The translations under genes and the position numbers were made by a program. Shown here piece by piece: positions 45,194 through 55,137 of a DNA stretch of 64,000 nt. The first letter of the stretch is position 1, and each line of letters starts with the position of its first letter. The notes below the pieces were generated by a model, which was not told where the DNA came from, ran no database searches, and saw nothing but the letters and a program-made list of their open reading frames with translations. This DNA comes from Sphingomonas sp. S-NIH.Pt15_0812 (GTDB taxonomy: Bacteria > Pseudomonadota > Alphaproteobacteria > Sphingomonadales > Sphingomonadaceae): assembly GCF_003951315.1 (NCBI RefSeq), contig NZ_QLJH01000005.1, forward strand, positions 62,001 through 126,000, written 5' to 3'.

Positions 45194-46573
45194 GTGAAGC
45201 AGAATCGTCGTTGGGCTGCACGCAGCGGCCGGATGCTGGGATTTGTCGCGCTGACCGCCATGGCGGCGGGCGCGGTCGCCCAGTCCGCGCAGCAGGGATC
45301 GCCTGCTCAGGAGGCGCCGGGGGCCGATAACGGCCTGAACATTCCGGCCGATTCGCAGATCTTCGGCAAGTTCGACCCCAATGTCCGCAAGCCCACCGCG
45401 ATCGTGAACGACACGGTGATCACCGGCACCGATGTCGACCAGCGCGTCGCGCTGGTGCTGGCGGCGAACAATGGCGGCCAGATCAGCCAGGCCGATCGCG
45501 ACCGGCTGAAGCTGCAGGTGCTGCGCCAGCTGATCGACGAGACGCTGGAGATCCAGGAGGCCAAGTCCGCCGAGATCACCATCACGCCCGACGAGATCAC
45601 CCAGAGCTACAACCGGGTCGCGCGCAACTTCAACCGCACGCCGCAGCAGATGACCGACTATCTGCGTCAGAACGGATCGTCGGATCGCTCGCTCAAGCGG
45701 CAGATCGAGGGCGAACTCGCCTGGCAGCGCTATCTGCGCCGCAAAGTGGAACCGTTCGTCAATATCGGCGACCAGGAGGTGAAGGGCATCCTCGACCGCC
45801 TGGAGGCCGCCAAGGGCACTGAGGAATATAACCTCCGCGAGATCTTCCTCGCCGCCAACGACGCCAATGCCGCGCAGATCGCGGAGCGCGCCAAGGGGAT
45901 CATCGGCGAAATCCAGAAGGCGCAGCAGCCCTTCGACTTCTTCGCCCGGCAATATTCGGAGGCCTCGACCCGCTCGGTCGGCGGCGATCTGGGCTGGGTA
46001 CGCGCCGCCGTGCTGCCCGCCGAACTGGCGAGCGCCGCACAGCAGATGCAGGTCGGGCAGGTCGCCGGGCCGATCCCGATCCCCGGCGGCTTCTCGATCC
46101 TGTACCTGACCGACAAGCGTCAGGTGCTGACCGCCGATCCGCGCGACGCCCGGCTCAGCCTGAAGCAGCTGACCGTCCACTTCGCCCCCGGCACCACCCA
46201 GGCCCAGGCGACACAGCGCGCGGCCGCGTTCGGCGAAGGGCTGAAGAAAATCCAGGGCTGCGGCACCGTCGCCAAGATCGCGGCCAGCGTCGGCGCGGAA
46301 GTGGTCGACAACGACACGGTCCGCATCCGCGACCTGCCGCCGCAGCTGGCCGACATCATGCTGCAGCTCCAGATCGGCCAGGCGACGCCGCCCTTCGGTT
46401 CGGCCGAATCGGGGGTCCGCGCCTTGGTGCTGTGCGGCCGCGACGATCCGCAATCGGGCCAGCTTCCCTCGTCCGACCAGATCCAGAACCAGTTGCAGCA
46501 GCAACGCGTGAACCTGCGTGCCCAGCAGAAGCTGCGCGACCTGCGTCGCGACGCGGTGGTCGAGTATCGGTGA
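45194..46573 (+). CDS. surA: Periplasmic chaperone / peptidyl-prolyl isomerase SurA
   Basis: 459-residue SurA-type chaperone for outer-membrane proteins such as the LptD encoded next door. GTG 45194 opens a signal peptide (hydrophobic GRMLGFVALTAMAAGAVA). The SurA N domain covers about 60-190 (IVNDTVITGTDVDQRVALVL). One clear parvulin domain follows at about 210-310 (FDFFARQYSEASTRSVGGDL, GWVRAAVLP), and a second PPIase-like region near 320-420 is degenerate. The C-terminal helix ends RDLRRDAVVEYR. Confidence 0.95.
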   Translation: MKQNRRWAARSGRMLGFVALTAMAAGAVAQSAQQGSPAQEAPGADNGLNIPADSQIFGKFDPNVRKPTAIVNDTVITGTDVDQRVALVLAANNGGQISQADRDRLKLQVLRQLIDETLEIQEAKSAEITITPDEITQSYNRVARNFNRTPQQMTDYLRQNGSSDRSLKRQIEGELAWQRYLRRKVEPFVNIGDQEVKGILDRLEAAKGTEEYNLREIFLAANDANAAQIAERAKGIIGEIQKAQQPFDFFARQYSEASTRSVGGDLGWVRAAVLPAELASAAQQMQVGQVAGPIPIPGGFSILYLTDKRQVLTADPRDARLSLKQLTVHFAPGTTQAQATQRAAAFGEGLKKIQGCGTVAKIAASVGAEVVDNDTVRIRDLPPQLADIMLQLQIGQATPPFGSAESGVRALVLCGRDDPQSGQLPSSDQIQNQLQQQRVNLRAQQKLRDLRRDAVVEYR

Positions 46574-46577
46574 TCCG

Positions 46578-47570
46578 ATGACGCCGCTCGCGGTATCGCT
46601 GGGCGATCCGGCCGGGGTCGGGCCGGAGATCGTCGCCAAGGCCTGGGACCGGCGGACGGACAAGGCGCTGCCGTCCTTCTTCGCGGTCGGCGATCCGCGC
46701 GCGGTCGCCCGGGTCTGGACCGGGCCGGTCATCGAGATCGCCGATCCCTCGGAGGCGAAAGCGGCGTTCGCGACCGGCCTGCCCATCCTCCCGGTGCGGG
46801 GCGCGGGCACGATCCAGCCGGGACAGCCCGATCTGGCGGGTGCGCAGGTCGCGCTCGACAGCTTGGAACAGGCGATGGCGCTGGTGCTGGCCGGACGCGC
46901 TGGCGCACTGGTCACGGCGCCGGTGTCCAAGGCGCAACTCTACGAGATCGGCTTCCGTTATCCGGGCCAGACCGAATTCGTGACCGACCGTTGCGGCTTG
47001 CACACGGCGGACACGGTGATGATGCTCGCCGGGCCGGGCCTGCGGGTCGTGCCGATGACCACGCATGTGTCGCTGTCGGCCGTACCCGCGCTTCTGACGC
47101 CCGACCTGATCGCCGCCAGCGCCCGCGTGACCGCCCATGGCCTGCGCCGGGATTTCGGCATCGCCGCGCCGCGCCTGGTCCTCGCCGGCCTCAACCCTCA
47201 TGCCGGTGAGAGCGGCGCGATCGGTCGCGAGGAGATCGAGGTGATGGAGCCGGCTATCGCCCTGCTCCGGGCGGAGGGGATCGACATCACCGGGCCACAT
47301 GCCGCCGACACGCTGTTCCACCCGCGGGCGCGCGAGCGCTATGACGCGGCGCTGTGCGGCTATCACGATCAGGCGTTGGTGCCGATCAAGACGCTGTTCT
47401 TCGACGACGGCGTCAACATCACGCTCGGCCTGCCGGTGGTGCGGACCTCGCCCGACCATGGCACCGCCTTCGGCATCGCCGGACAGGATCGGGCGGTGCC
47501 CGGCGCGATGATCGCCGCCATCGCCATGGCCGGCGCGGCCGCCACCCGCCGCGCGGCGGCGCGCGCATGA
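46578..47570 (+). CDS. pdxA: 4-hydroxythreonine-4-phosphate dehydrogenase
   Basis: 330-residue PdxA of pyridoxal 5'-phosphate synthesis. [20 protein letters not shown] at the start, [20 protein letters not shown], metal-binding His residues in [17 protein letters not shown] and [20 protein letters not shown], then [16 protein letters not shown]. It begins 4 bases after surA and overlaps rsmA as ATGA, consistent with a single transcript. Confidence 0.97.
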   Translation: MTPLAVSLGDPAGVGPEIVAKAWDRRTDKALPSFFAVGDPRAVARVWTGPVIEIADPSEAKAAFATGLPILPVRGAGTIQPGQPDLAGAQVALDSLEQAMALVLAGRAGALVTAPVSKAQLYEIGFRYPGQTEFVTDRCGLHTADTVMMLAGPGLRVVPMTTHVSLSAVPALLTPDLIAASARVTAHGLRRDFGIAAPRLVLAGLNPHAGESGAIGREEIEVMEPAIALLRAEGIDITGPHAADTLFHPRARERYDAALCGYHDQALVPIKTLFFDDGVNITLGLPVVRTSPDHGTAFGIAGQDRAVPGAMIAAIAMAGAAATRRAAARA

Positions 47571-48406
47571 CCGTCACCCTGCCCCCCTTGCGCGACGTGA
47601 TCGCGCGGCACGGCCTGTCCGCCTCCAAGGCGCTGGGACAGAATTTCCTGTTCGACGGGCAATTGCTCGGCCGCATCGCGGCGGTTCCCGGTCCGCTCGC
47701 CGATCAAGAGGTGCTGGAGGTCGGCCCCGGCCCCGGCGGCCTGACCCGCGCCTTGCTGGCGACGGGCGCACAGGTGACCGCGATCGAGCGCGACCATCGC
47801 TGCATTCCCGCGCTGGAGGAACTGGGCGAAGCCTATCCGGGCCAGCTGCGGCTGATCGAGGGGGATGCGCTGGCGATCGACGCGCCGTCGCTCTTCGCCG
47901 GCCGGCCGCATATCGCCTCCAACCTGCCCTATAATGTCGGCACCGCGTTGTTGATCGGCTGGCTGTCGGCCAACTGGTCGCCCGAACCCTGGTGGCGGTC
48001 GCTGACGCTGATGTTCCAGCGCGAGGTGGCGGATCGGATCGTCGCCGCTCCCGGCTCGTCCGCCTATGGCCGGCTGGCGGTGCTGGCGCAGTGGCGCTCG
48101 ACCGCGCGCATCGCGATGCCGGTCCACCGTTCCGCCTTCACCCCGCCGCCCAAGGTCATGTCGGCGGTGGTCCATCTGACCCCGACGCCGACGCCCGAGG
48201 GGGTCCGGCTGGCGGTGCTGGAACGACTGACCGCCGCCGCCTTCGGCCAGCGGCGCAAGATGCTGCGACAGAGCCTCAAGGGCGTGGCGGGCGCGGATGC
48301 GGCGATGGCGGTGGTCGGCGTCGATCCGTCGCGCCGGGCGGAGACCGTTTCGGTGGCGGAGTTCGTCGCCATGGCCCGGGCCATGGATGCCGCCCCGCCG
48401 GCCTGA
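47567..48406 (+). CDS. rsmA: 16S rRNA dimethyladenosine methyltransferase RsmA (KsgA)
   Basis: 279-residue SAM-dependent enzyme that dimethylates the adjacent adenines A1518/A1519 of the 3' hairpin of 16S r[13 protein letters not shown] near 21-30, SAM motif [11 protein letters not shown] at 51-60, and catalytic motif IV NLPYNVG at 119-125 are intact. ATG 47567 overlaps the pdxA stop. It is the last gene of the lptD cluster; its stop is 10 bases from that of the convergent SnoaL-like gene. Confidence 0.97.
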   Translation: MTVTLPPLRDVIARHGLSASKALGQNFLFDGQLLGRIAAVPGPLADQEVLEVGPGPGGLTRALLATGAQVTAIERDHRCIPALEELGEAYPGQLRLIEGDALAIDAPSLFAGRPHIASNLPYNVGTALLIGWLSANWSPEPWWRSLTLMFQREVADRIVAAPGSSAYGRLAVLAQWRSTARIAMPVHRSAFTPPPKVMSAVVHLTPTPTPEGVRLAVLERLTAAAFGQRRKMLRQSLKGVAGADAAMAVVGVDPSRRAETVSVAEFVAMARAMDAAPPA

Positions 48407-48416
48407 TCCGTCCGCC

Positions 48417-48812
48417 TCAGCTGCTATGGTCGCTGACGATCCGCCAGGCCCTGCCCTGACGCTCGAAGACCAGCGACGTCAGGCCGGTCTCCGACTTGTC
48501 CTCGGCGGTCAGCGTCCAACGGGCGATCAGCAGGCGGTGGGTGGCATCGATCGGCCGCTGGTACAGCGTCTCGAAAGACAGCCGCCCCCGCGCGTTACCG
48601 CCGGATCGAAAGGACGGAGCATAGCGCGCCGCGATCGCCGCCCGTCCCCGCACCAGCCCCTTGGCGGTGACGAACACCGCATCCTCGGTATAGACCGCCA
48701 CGAAAGCCGACAGGTCGCCCCGGTTCCAGGCGGCGGCACTGTCGGCCATGGCGGCTCCGACGCCGCCCGGCTGCACCGCCGCCGCCGCGAGCAGGATCAT
48801 CGGCATCTTCAT
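48417..48812 (-). CDS. Exported SnoaL-like / DUF4440 protein
   Basis: 131-residue protein with a signal peptide (MKMPMILLAAAAVQPGGVGA, likely cleaved before DSAA) and an NTF2-like/SnoaL fold: SAAAWNRGDLSAFVAVYTED, a typical AW..GD...F...Y..D start, then VRGRAAIAARYAPSF and the C-terminal GRAWRIVSDHSS. Ligand and activity are unknown. ATG 48812 overlaps the stop of the EAL gene by one base, so the two are coupled. Confidence 0.8.
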   Translation of the reverse strand: MKMPMILLAAAAVQPGGVGAAMADSAAAWNRGDLSAFVAVYTEDAVFVTAKGLVRGRAAIAARYAPSFRSGGNARGRLSFETLYQRPIDATHRLLIARWTLTAEDKSETGLTSLVFERQGRAWRIVSDHSS

Positions 48813-50329
48813 CACGATTGCTCCACCAAGGCGACCAGTTCCTCCTCCCGCAACGGACCGGCGCACAGAAACCCCTGATACCAACCGCATCCCTCGGCCG
48901 AGAGCAGCGCCAGCTGCGCGGGTGTCTCCACCCCCTCGGCAATGACGGCAAGGCCCAGGGCACGGGCGATGTCGATCACCCCGCGCACCACCACCCGGTC
49001 GCGCGGGCTGCCGGCGATCTCGTCGACCAGGGCCTTGTCGAGCTTCACATAATCGAGCGGCAGCGCCTTGAGATAGGCGAGGCTGGAATAGCCGGTGCCG
49101 AAATCGTCGATCGCGATCCGGCATCCGGCCGCGCGCAATTCGGCAAGCAGGCCCGCGACCGTCTTCATCTCGCGGATCATGCCCGTCTCGGTCAGCTCCA
49201 CGGTCAGCCGCCCGCGCGGGAAGCCGCTGGCATCCACCCGGTCCAGGAAGGTCGCGGCGAAGCCCCGGCGCGCGACATCGGCGGCGGTCAGGTTGAGCGA
49301 CAGCCGCAACGCGCCCAACGCGCGCGGCCAGGCGGCGGCGCGCGACAGGACCAGGGCCTGGATCTGGTCGGACAGCGCGATGCCCAGATCGGCGCGCTCG
49401 GCCGCGGCGAACAGGGTGGCCGCGCCCAGCGGTCCCCAGCGGGGATGCTCCCAGCGGGCCAGCGCCTCCACCCCGACGATCCGACCGCTGGCGACCTCCA
49501 CCTGCGGCTGGAACACGACGCCGATCTCGCCGCGCGACAGGCCCAGATGCAGATCGACCGCGAGCGCGTCGATCGGCGCCACCCCCTCCGGTTCGGCGAG
49601 GTGGATGGTCGCGCCATCGCTCTCCCGCGCGCCGTGCAGCGCCTGATAGGCGCGACGGATCATCGCCTCGGCATCGTCGCCTGGCTCCGGCGTGGCGAAT
49701 CCGACCCGGCTGCCCAGCACCACCCGCACCCCGCCGGTCAGCACCGGTCGGGTCAATTCCTCGCCCAGGATCGCCAGCATGTGATCGGTGCTGCCATCCT
49801 CCATCGCCAACAGCACATGCTCGCCGCCGGCGCGTGCGATGATGGCGTGCCCCTCGACGGCGATGCTGAGCCGTTCGAGCAAGGCCGAGATGGCGGCGTC
49901 GGTGCGGCTTCGCCCATGCGCGGCGTGGACCAGGTCGAGCCGGGAGAGCGCCACCGCCGCCACCGCGCAATTGGCCCCATTGGCCAGCCGCCCGGCCAGC
50001 CAGCGGTGCAGCGGCCCAGGCGCAATGGCCGCCGTGGCGCCATGTCGTTGCGGCAGGCCGCCCCCTGCCGCGCGCACCGCCAGCGCGATCGCGTCCGGCT
50101 CGCACGGATCGAGCAGGAAATGCGTCGCCCCCGCCGCGACCAGCGCCCCGGCATCCTCCAGCGTATCCACCAGGACCAGCACCGGGCCGCGCTGCGCCGC
50201 CGATTCGACGGATTGCGCGGCCCGCGATCCGCGCCCCCGTGCATCGATCACGGCGACTCGCCCCGCCGAGCCGCGCTCGGTGGGCGGCAGGGGTATCGTG
50301 GCGGTGCCACTGGAATGGGTATCGCTCAT
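48812..50329 (-). CDS. EAL-domain c-di-GMP phosphodiesterase with degenerate GGDEF
   Basis: 505 residues, cytoplasmic. An N-terminal segment (about 25-95) has the look of a degenerate receiver-type domain. A GGDEF-like domain (about 105-245) carries GGEH at 168-171 instead of GGDEF, so it should not make c-di-GMP. The EAL domain is canonical from about 260, with E288-A-L in GVEALARW, the LSLNLTAADVA block, VELTETGMI, IAIDDFGTGYSSLAYLKALP and IAEGVETPAQL. ATG 50329 follows AAAAGG. It is divergent from moaA and coupled to the SnoaL-like gene. Confidence 0.92.
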   Translation of the reverse strand: MSDTHSSGTATIPLPPTERGSAGRVAVIDARGRGSRAAQSVESAAQRGPVLVLVDTLEDAGALVAAGATHFLLDPCEPDAIALAVRAAGGGLPQRHGATAAIAPGPLHRWLAGRLANGANCAVAAVALSRLDLVHAAHGRSRTDAAISALLERLSIAVEGHAIIARAGGEHVLLAMEDGSTDHMLAILGEELTRPVLTGGVRVVLGSRVGFATPEPGDDAEAMIRRAYQALHGARESDGATIHLAEPEGVAPIDALAVDLHLGLSRGEIGVVFQPQVEVASGRIVGVEALARWEHPRWGPLGAATLFAAAERADLGIALSDQIQALVLSRAAAWPRALGALRLSLNLTAADVARRGFAATFLDRVDASGFPRGRLTVELTETGMIREMKTVAGLLAELRAAGCRIAIDDFGTGYSSLAYLKALPLDYVKLDKALVDEIAGSPRDRVVVRGVIDIARALGLAVIAEGVETPAQLALLSAEGCGWYQGFLCAGPLREEELVALVEQS

Positions 50330-50414
50330 TGATACCTTTTTGCGTCCTTTCCCGTCCGGCGGCAAGCAATCCCGGCTTGCGACGGAGCCTGTCCCCGCTT
50401 AGCGCGTTACGGCG

Positions 50415-51428
50415 ATGGTGAACCATACTGTCCCTGCCCAGCCCGCGCTGATCGATGCGCACGGCCGCGCCATCCGCTATCTGCGCATCTCCGTCACCGA
50501 TCGCTGCGATCTCCGCTGTCGATATTGCATGGCGGAGGCGATGACCTTCCTGCCGCGCAAGGCGTTGCTGGCGCTGGAGGAGATCGCGGTCATCGCCGAA
50601 CGCTTCGTCGCGCGCGGAGTCACCAAGATCCGCCTGTCCGGCGGCGAGCCGCTGGTCCGGCGCGACGTGGGCGAACTGATCCACCGGATCGGACGTCTGG
50701 TCGGTCAAGGCCTGGACGAACTGACGCTGACCACCAACGGCACGCGGCTGGCCGATCATGCCGAGACGCTGGTCGCGGCGGGCGTGCGCCGGGTCAATGT
50801 CAGCCTGGACACGCGCGATCCGGATCGCTTCCGCTACATAACCCGGCATGGCGACGTGCATCAGGTGCTGGGCGGCATCCGCGCCGCGCAGGCAGCGGGG
50901 CTGCGGGTCAAGATCAACGCGGTCGCGCTGAAGGGGTTGAACGACGCCGAACTGCCCGACCTGCTGCAATGGTGCGTGGACGAGCAGCTCGACCTCTCCC
51001 TGATCGAGACGATGCCACTCGGCGCGATCGATGAGGACCGGGTCGACCGGTTCCTGCCCCTGACGGTGGCGATGGAAGGGCTGCAACGCCGGTTCCCCCT
51101 GGTGCGCGATGCGCATCGCACCGGCGGCCCGGCCCGCTACTGGCGGGTCGAGGGCACGAACACCCGACTGGGCCTGATCTCGCCGCTCACCGCCAATTTC
51201 TGTGACGGCTGCAACCGCGTGCGCCTGACCACCGAGGGCAAGCTGTATCTGTGCCTGGGCCATGACGATCAGGTGGACCTGAAGCATGCCCTGCGCGAGG
51301 GCGGCCTGCCGGCGCTGGATGCCGCGATCGACCTGGGCCTGGCGCGCAAGCCCGCGCGGCATGACTTCCAAATTGCTACCGGTGCGTCCCCCGCCGTGGC
51401 GCGACATATGAGCGTCACTGGCGGATGA
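50415..51428 (+). CDS. moaA: GTP 3',8-cyclase MoaA
   Basis: 337-residue radical SAM enzyme, first step of molybdenum cofactor synthesis. The N-terminal [4Fe-4S] cluster ligands are Cys31, Cys35, Cys38 (CDLRCRYC), and the C-terminal cluster ligands Cys263, Cys266 and Cys280 (NFCDGCNRVR ... LYLC). SGGEPL at 75-80 binds SAM. The protein ends MSVTGG, with the catalytic C-terminal Gly-Gly. It overlaps nadK by 4 bases. No other moa/moe gene is nearby. Confidence 0.96.
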   Translation: MVNHTVPAQPALIDAHGRAIRYLRISVTDRCDLRCRYCMAEAMTFLPRKALLALEEIAVIAERFVARGVTKIRLSGGEPLVRRDVGELIHRIGRLVGQGLDELTLTTNGTRLADHAETLVAAGVRRVNVSLDTRDPDRFRYITRHGDVHQVLGGIRAAQAAGLRVKINAVALKGLNDAELPDLLQWCVDEQLDLSLIETMPLGAIDEDRVDRFLPLTVAMEGLQRRFPLVRDAHRTGGPARYWRVEGTNTRLGLISPLTANFCDGCNRVRLTTEGKLYLCLGHDDQVDLKHALREGGLPALDAAIDLGLARKPARHDFQIATGASPAVARHMSVTGG

Positions 51429-52204
51429 CCCGATACCCACGGCGCGCATTGCTCGCCTCTCCGACCGCGCCGGCGCAGCAGGCGGCGAAATCCCTGGCCG
51501 ATGCGGCGGACTGGGTCGACTGGGAGGAGGCGGACATGGTCGTCGCGCTCGGCGGCGACGGCTTCATGCTCCAGACGCTCCACCGGATGCTGGAACGCCG
51601 CAAGCCGCCGGTGCCCGTGTTCGGCATGAACCTGGGTACGGTCGGCTTCCTGATGAACGAATGGCAGCTGCACGGCCTGAACGCCCGGCTGGACGCGGCG
51701 CGGCCGTTCAAGGTCACGCCGCTCCAATGCACGATCACCGGCTCGGACGGCCGCATCCATGTGCTGCCGGCGATCAATGAGGTGTCCGTCCTGCGCGAGA
51801 CGCGACAGACCGCCAAGCTGGAGGTCACGGTGAATAACCGCGTCGTCCTGCCCGAACTGGCCTGCGACGGCATATTGGTGGCGACCCCGGCGGGATCGAC
51901 CGCGTATAATTTCTCCGCGCAGGGCCCGATCCTGCCGCTTGGCTCGAACCTTCTGGCGCTGACGCCCATCAGCCCGTTCCGCCCGCGCCGCTGGCGCGGT
52001 GCGATCCTGCCGGAAAAGGCACGCATCTCGATCCGCGCCATCCATACCGACAAGCGCCCCATCTCCGCCGTCGCCGACCAGCGCGAGATTCGCGATGTCG
52101 CCAGCGTCGATGTCTGCATCGACCGGGCCCGTGAACTGACGCTGCTGTTCGATCCCGAACATGCGCTGGACGACCGGATCACGATGGAGCAATTCATCGC
52201 CTGA
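51425..52204 (+). CDS. nadK: NAD kinase
   Basis: 259-residue NadK that phosphorylates NAD+ to NADP+. GGDGFML at 43-49 is the catalytic GGDG motif, followed by FGMNLGTVGFLMNEW, an INEVSVLRET segment, and ATPAGSTAYNFSAQGPILPL. Compact bacterial size. ATGA overlap with moaA. Its stop lies 8 bases from the stop of the truncated glycosyltransferase tail on the other strand. Confidence 0.96.
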   Translation: MTRYPRRALLASPTAPAQQAAKSLADAADWVDWEEADMVVALGGDGFMLQTLHRMLERRKPPVPVFGMNLGTVGFLMNEWQLHGLNARLDAARPFKVTPLQCTITGSDGRIHVLPAINEVSVLRETRQTAKLEVTVNNRVVLPELACDGILVATPAGSTAYNFSAQGPILPLGSNLLALTPISPFRPRRWRGAILPEKARISIRAIHTDKRPISAVADQREIRDVASVDVCIDRARELTLLFDPEHALDDRITMEQFIA

Positions 52205-52212
52205 GTCGTCGC

Positions 52213-52686
52213 TTAGCGCAGATCGTTGCGCCGCCAGATGACCAAGGTTTCGTCCACCGTGAAGAAGCGGTGCGGCAAACGCGCGATCGGGCGATAGCCC
52301 TGGTGGAGGATGCCGAGCAGGCGGGCTTCCATTTCGGCATTGCGATCCGGACGGGCCGGTGCGGTGACGGTGATGACGGTGCCCGGATGCCGGGCCATGG
52401 CGGCATCCAGCGCCACCCTCGGCGGCTCCCCCAGCGCCGCCGCTTCCCGGCGGGAGCTGATATGCGCGCTGAACGGGAAGCGGGTGACACGACGGGCGTC
52501 GGTCAGCTGATAATAGGCGACCGGCCCCTCGAACACGAACAGGCAGCGGGTTCGCACATCGGCCGGGATGGCGGCGCGCACCTGCGCGGCGATGGCGCGA
52601 TCCATTGCTCCGCTACGTGGCATGAAGATCTGCGTATGCGCGAGCGGCCAGAGGAGCAACATCGTCCAGCCGCACAGCAAACTCAA
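52213..52686 (-). pseudogene. C-terminal remnant of a GT-C membrane glycosyltransferase
   Basis: Open for 157 codons from TTG 52686 (149 from ATG 52662) with one partial hydrophobic segment (WTMLLLWPLAHTQIF) and a soluble tail. The tail RCLFVFEGPVAYYQLTDARR ... TVITVTAPARPDRNAEMEA aligns with the C-terminal tail of the intact glycosyltransferase at 24774-26270 (CPYVFGGPSILYYLANACIP), whereas the roughly 400-residue membrane part is missing. The break coincides with the switch to AT-rich DNA near 52687. It is therefore probably a truncated gene, although expression of the tail is not excluded. Confidence 0.6.
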
Positions 52687-52857
52687 CTATTTTCTATCGA
52701 TATATGAAACAACGGCACTGCTACCGCCAGTCTTCACACTGACCTTTCCCTACTTCCGACCCGCAAAATTGCTCCAAACAATAATACTAAACGTGATACC
52801 GGACCCCCTGATGGGTGTTCGCCCAAAAGCTAAATTTATGTGGTTTTCGATACCCCG

Positions 52858-54591
52858 TCAGATATTGGTGACCGGCACGGGGCGAGCGCATCCCCGCTCT
52901 AGCATATGAACGCGCTTACGTCGTATAGATATCATAGCCGGCGTATCAAAGCCCTCATCACCCTGAATACCCACCAACTTCGCATCGGCTCGATCAAAGA
53001 TCATTACCCTGTTATTGTCGCAAATATAATCAATCTGATCGATACTCAATTCTGACATATCAAGTAAAAATGGGCCACGATTTGAATTTCTTACGCGAAC
53101 GATATCTTGAACATAGGCTCCCGCCAGAGGGTCAACTATGACGACGTCTGCTGGGGAGTTTTGCAATATCTGATAAGCGTTGGCATAAGGCATCAAAAGT
53201 TCATGCGAACGCCACATGGCAAATGGGGCAGAAATACATACAGCAAATATTATGCTGGTGGTAAGCAATTTTCGCTTCAAAAAAACGCCAGATGCCTTCA
53301 GGTGTACGACACCACCGGCTGCTAGAAGGATAATGCACGGCATCAGGTGATGGAGGTAGCGATAGCCATAGCCAAAACCCTGCCACGGCATAAGCATAAG
53401 GCCAATACCAAGCGAAATGACAAAGGCAAAGGAGACCGGAATATTTCTTCGGCTCTTCTGTATGGCAGCCCTTACGCCAATCAAAACAAGAGGTAACGTC
53501 AAAATATTCTGCCATGCTAGGAATCGCGCCACACTAGTGATTGGCTCCAGATTATTCAGCCTAGATAAGTGCTCCACGATCACGTCAGACAGGGTTTTTG
53601 ATAGATTACTACCCGGCGCCGGCCCTCCACCAAACAGGGGAAACAGAATAAACTGAGTCCATACTATGTCCCAAAACACGCAATAGCCAATTGCGGCTCC
53701 GGCATACAGTATCGCAAGCCCCTTACGATGCGTCAGTACCATCCATATGATGAACCCCGATAGAAACAATAAGTGAAAATGAAGTTGGTGCAACCCCGCT
53801 GCCACCAGTCCACATAGAATCGCAGCAGCATGACCGTTACGTCCCCCATGAAGGAAACATACAATCCAAACCGCATTCAGGGCAAAATGCGCAGTAGTGG
53901 CATAAGGCGTCATTGCATTCACAATGAGCTGAGTAGAGGTCGCTGCCAAAACAACAGCAACCAATGCCGCCGCTTGGTCGCTCGGCCACAAAAGCCGCGC
54001 TGCTTTCCATGTTGCAGCTATACCTATAAGCAACAGGATCGGCCCGGCCAACCAACGGTCGCCGACCAGGCCGGCAGCGGCTCGAAACACTGAATTCATC
54101 GGCAGGTAGTCGGAAACCCAATAACCATGCGCAATGAAGCGACCTGCACTCGAAGGTAGGCCAGCCTTGCCGAAACCGTGAAACTTTGTGGGGATTTGCA
54201 TACCTAGCAGACCTTGCTGCATGTACCGTGCGGCAAAGTCGGCCATATCCTCGTCACGGGACATCGCGTAGCGATTCATCACGACCCAAGTGCCTATGTA
54301 GGCCAGCGCTACCGCTGCGATGGTGAGTGCGATGACCGCCCGCGGTTTTAGCTCCGTAGCCGCTACACCGGCCGCGACCGGCGTTCGAGCAGCAGCGAAC
54401 ATGGCTGCGCCTCCCACGAGCAAGAGGGGCAGGTCCTGGTGAAAAAAATAATAATCTTGGATTCCGGATAACCCACGAGAACTCAGCCACCACGATCCAA
54501 CCGCCGCCAACGTCAATATCATCAGCGCAGATCGGCGCATGACAGCAGGCATTGTCAGGCCGGCTTGCGAGGTCGAGGATATAGATGGCAT
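52858..54591 (-). CDS. Polytopic membrane protein, probable GT-C glycosyltransferase
   Basis: 577-residue inner-membrane protein with about 12 hydrophobic helices. GGAGG lies 9 bases before ATG 54591. An acidic RDED at 112-115 (RYAMSRDEDMADFAARYMQQ) sits in the loop after the early helices, as in polyprenyl-phosphate-sugar-dependent GT-C enzymes; a charged soluble tail follows the last helix (VIVDPLAGAYVQDIVRVRNS). Codon use is AT-richer than in any neighbour, most strongly in the C-terminal two-thirds. It occupies the place of the truncated glycosyltransferase next to it. The sugar and acceptor are unknown. Confidence 0.75.
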   Translation of the reverse strand: MPSISSTSQAGLTMPAVMRRSALMILTLAAVGSWWLSSRGLSGIQDYYFFHQDLPLLLVGGAAMFAAARTPVAAGVAATELKPRAVIALTIAAVALAYIGTWVVMNRYAMSRDEDMADFAARYMQQGLLGMQIPTKFHGFGKAGLPSSAGRFIAHGYWVSDYLPMNSVFRAAAGLVGDRWLAGPILLLIGIAATWKAARLLWPSDQAAALVAVVLAATSTQLIVNAMTPYATTAHFALNAVWIVCFLHGGRNGHAAAILCGLVAAGLHQLHFHLLFLSGFIIWMVLTHRKGLAILYAGAAIGYCVFWDIVWTQFILFPLFGGGPAPGSNLSKTLSDVIVEHLSRLNNLEPITSVARFLAWQNILTLPLVLIGVRAAIQKSRRNIPVSFAFVISLGIGLMLMPWQGFGYGYRYLHHLMPCIILLAAGGVVHLKASGVFLKRKLLTTSIIFAVCISAPFAMWRSHELLMPYANAYQILQNSPADVVIVDPLAGAYVQDIVRVRNSNRGPFLLDMSELSIDQIDYICDNNRVMIFDRADAKLVGIQGDEGFDTPAMISIRRKRVHMLERGCARPVPVTNI

Positions 54592-54624
54592 AGATTACGG
54601 CCTCCTAGACCACGCCCAGTGGCA

Positions 54625-54650
54625 TTTTCATAGTTAAGAAACTGTGAAAA
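54625..54650. promoter_or_regulatory. AT-rich inverted repeat upstream of the foreign glycosyltransferase
   Basis: TTTTCATAGTT-AAGA-AACTGTGAAAA: 11-base arms with one mismatch (a G-U pair in RNA), centred about 46 bases upstream of ATG 54591 on the minus strand. It is a possible operator or leader hairpin, or an end structure of the transferred segment. Confidence 0.35.
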
Positions 54651-55111
54651 TTGCTCTGCGATATCGCCTCGGCCTCGCTGAGTCGTGAGGCGGAAAATGC
54701 AACTCTGGTTAAATGGCTGGACCAACCACCCTATAAACTATCGACATCAGTGCGTCAGGCTGAGAAGGTCAACCCGCGCTTGCCCTCAACGACAACCGAT
54801 GCTTGGCGGACCGCTGTAGCCATCGCTTCGGAATCTCCTGTGCCCCTGTGTCCCTGCCTGATCGATATACTATAACGGCCAGTTTGGTTGCCTGGACAAT
54901 GGCGAGCCACTCTATCGAGCCGGCCAACGCAGCAGGAAATATCTGAGACGCAAGGGCGCCCGCTCATGCCACCCTCGCCTGTGTGTATGCGGGGGCAATA
55001 GCGAAGCCGATTCGCTAGGCTGCATCCGCAAGTCAGAACAGACCGCGAATGTCATAATGGGTTGATAAGGGCTGTCATAATGCGAAGGCGCAAGGCGCTT
55101 CGTCTTCGGCA

Positions 55112-55137
55112 AAAGGCCTATCTTTCCCGCTGGAAAG
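55112..55137 (-). terminator. Hairpin following tRNA-Asn
   Basis: On the minus strand CTTTCC-AGCG-GGAAAG begins 2 bases after the tRNA CCA end, followed shortly by a CCTTTT stretch. Likely tRNA terminator or processing structure. Confidence 0.45.

Noticed and set aside
54755..54967. 70-codon minus-strand frame in the AT-rich segment
   Set aside because: No Shine-Dalgarno sequence, no recognisable domain and no coding-like composition.
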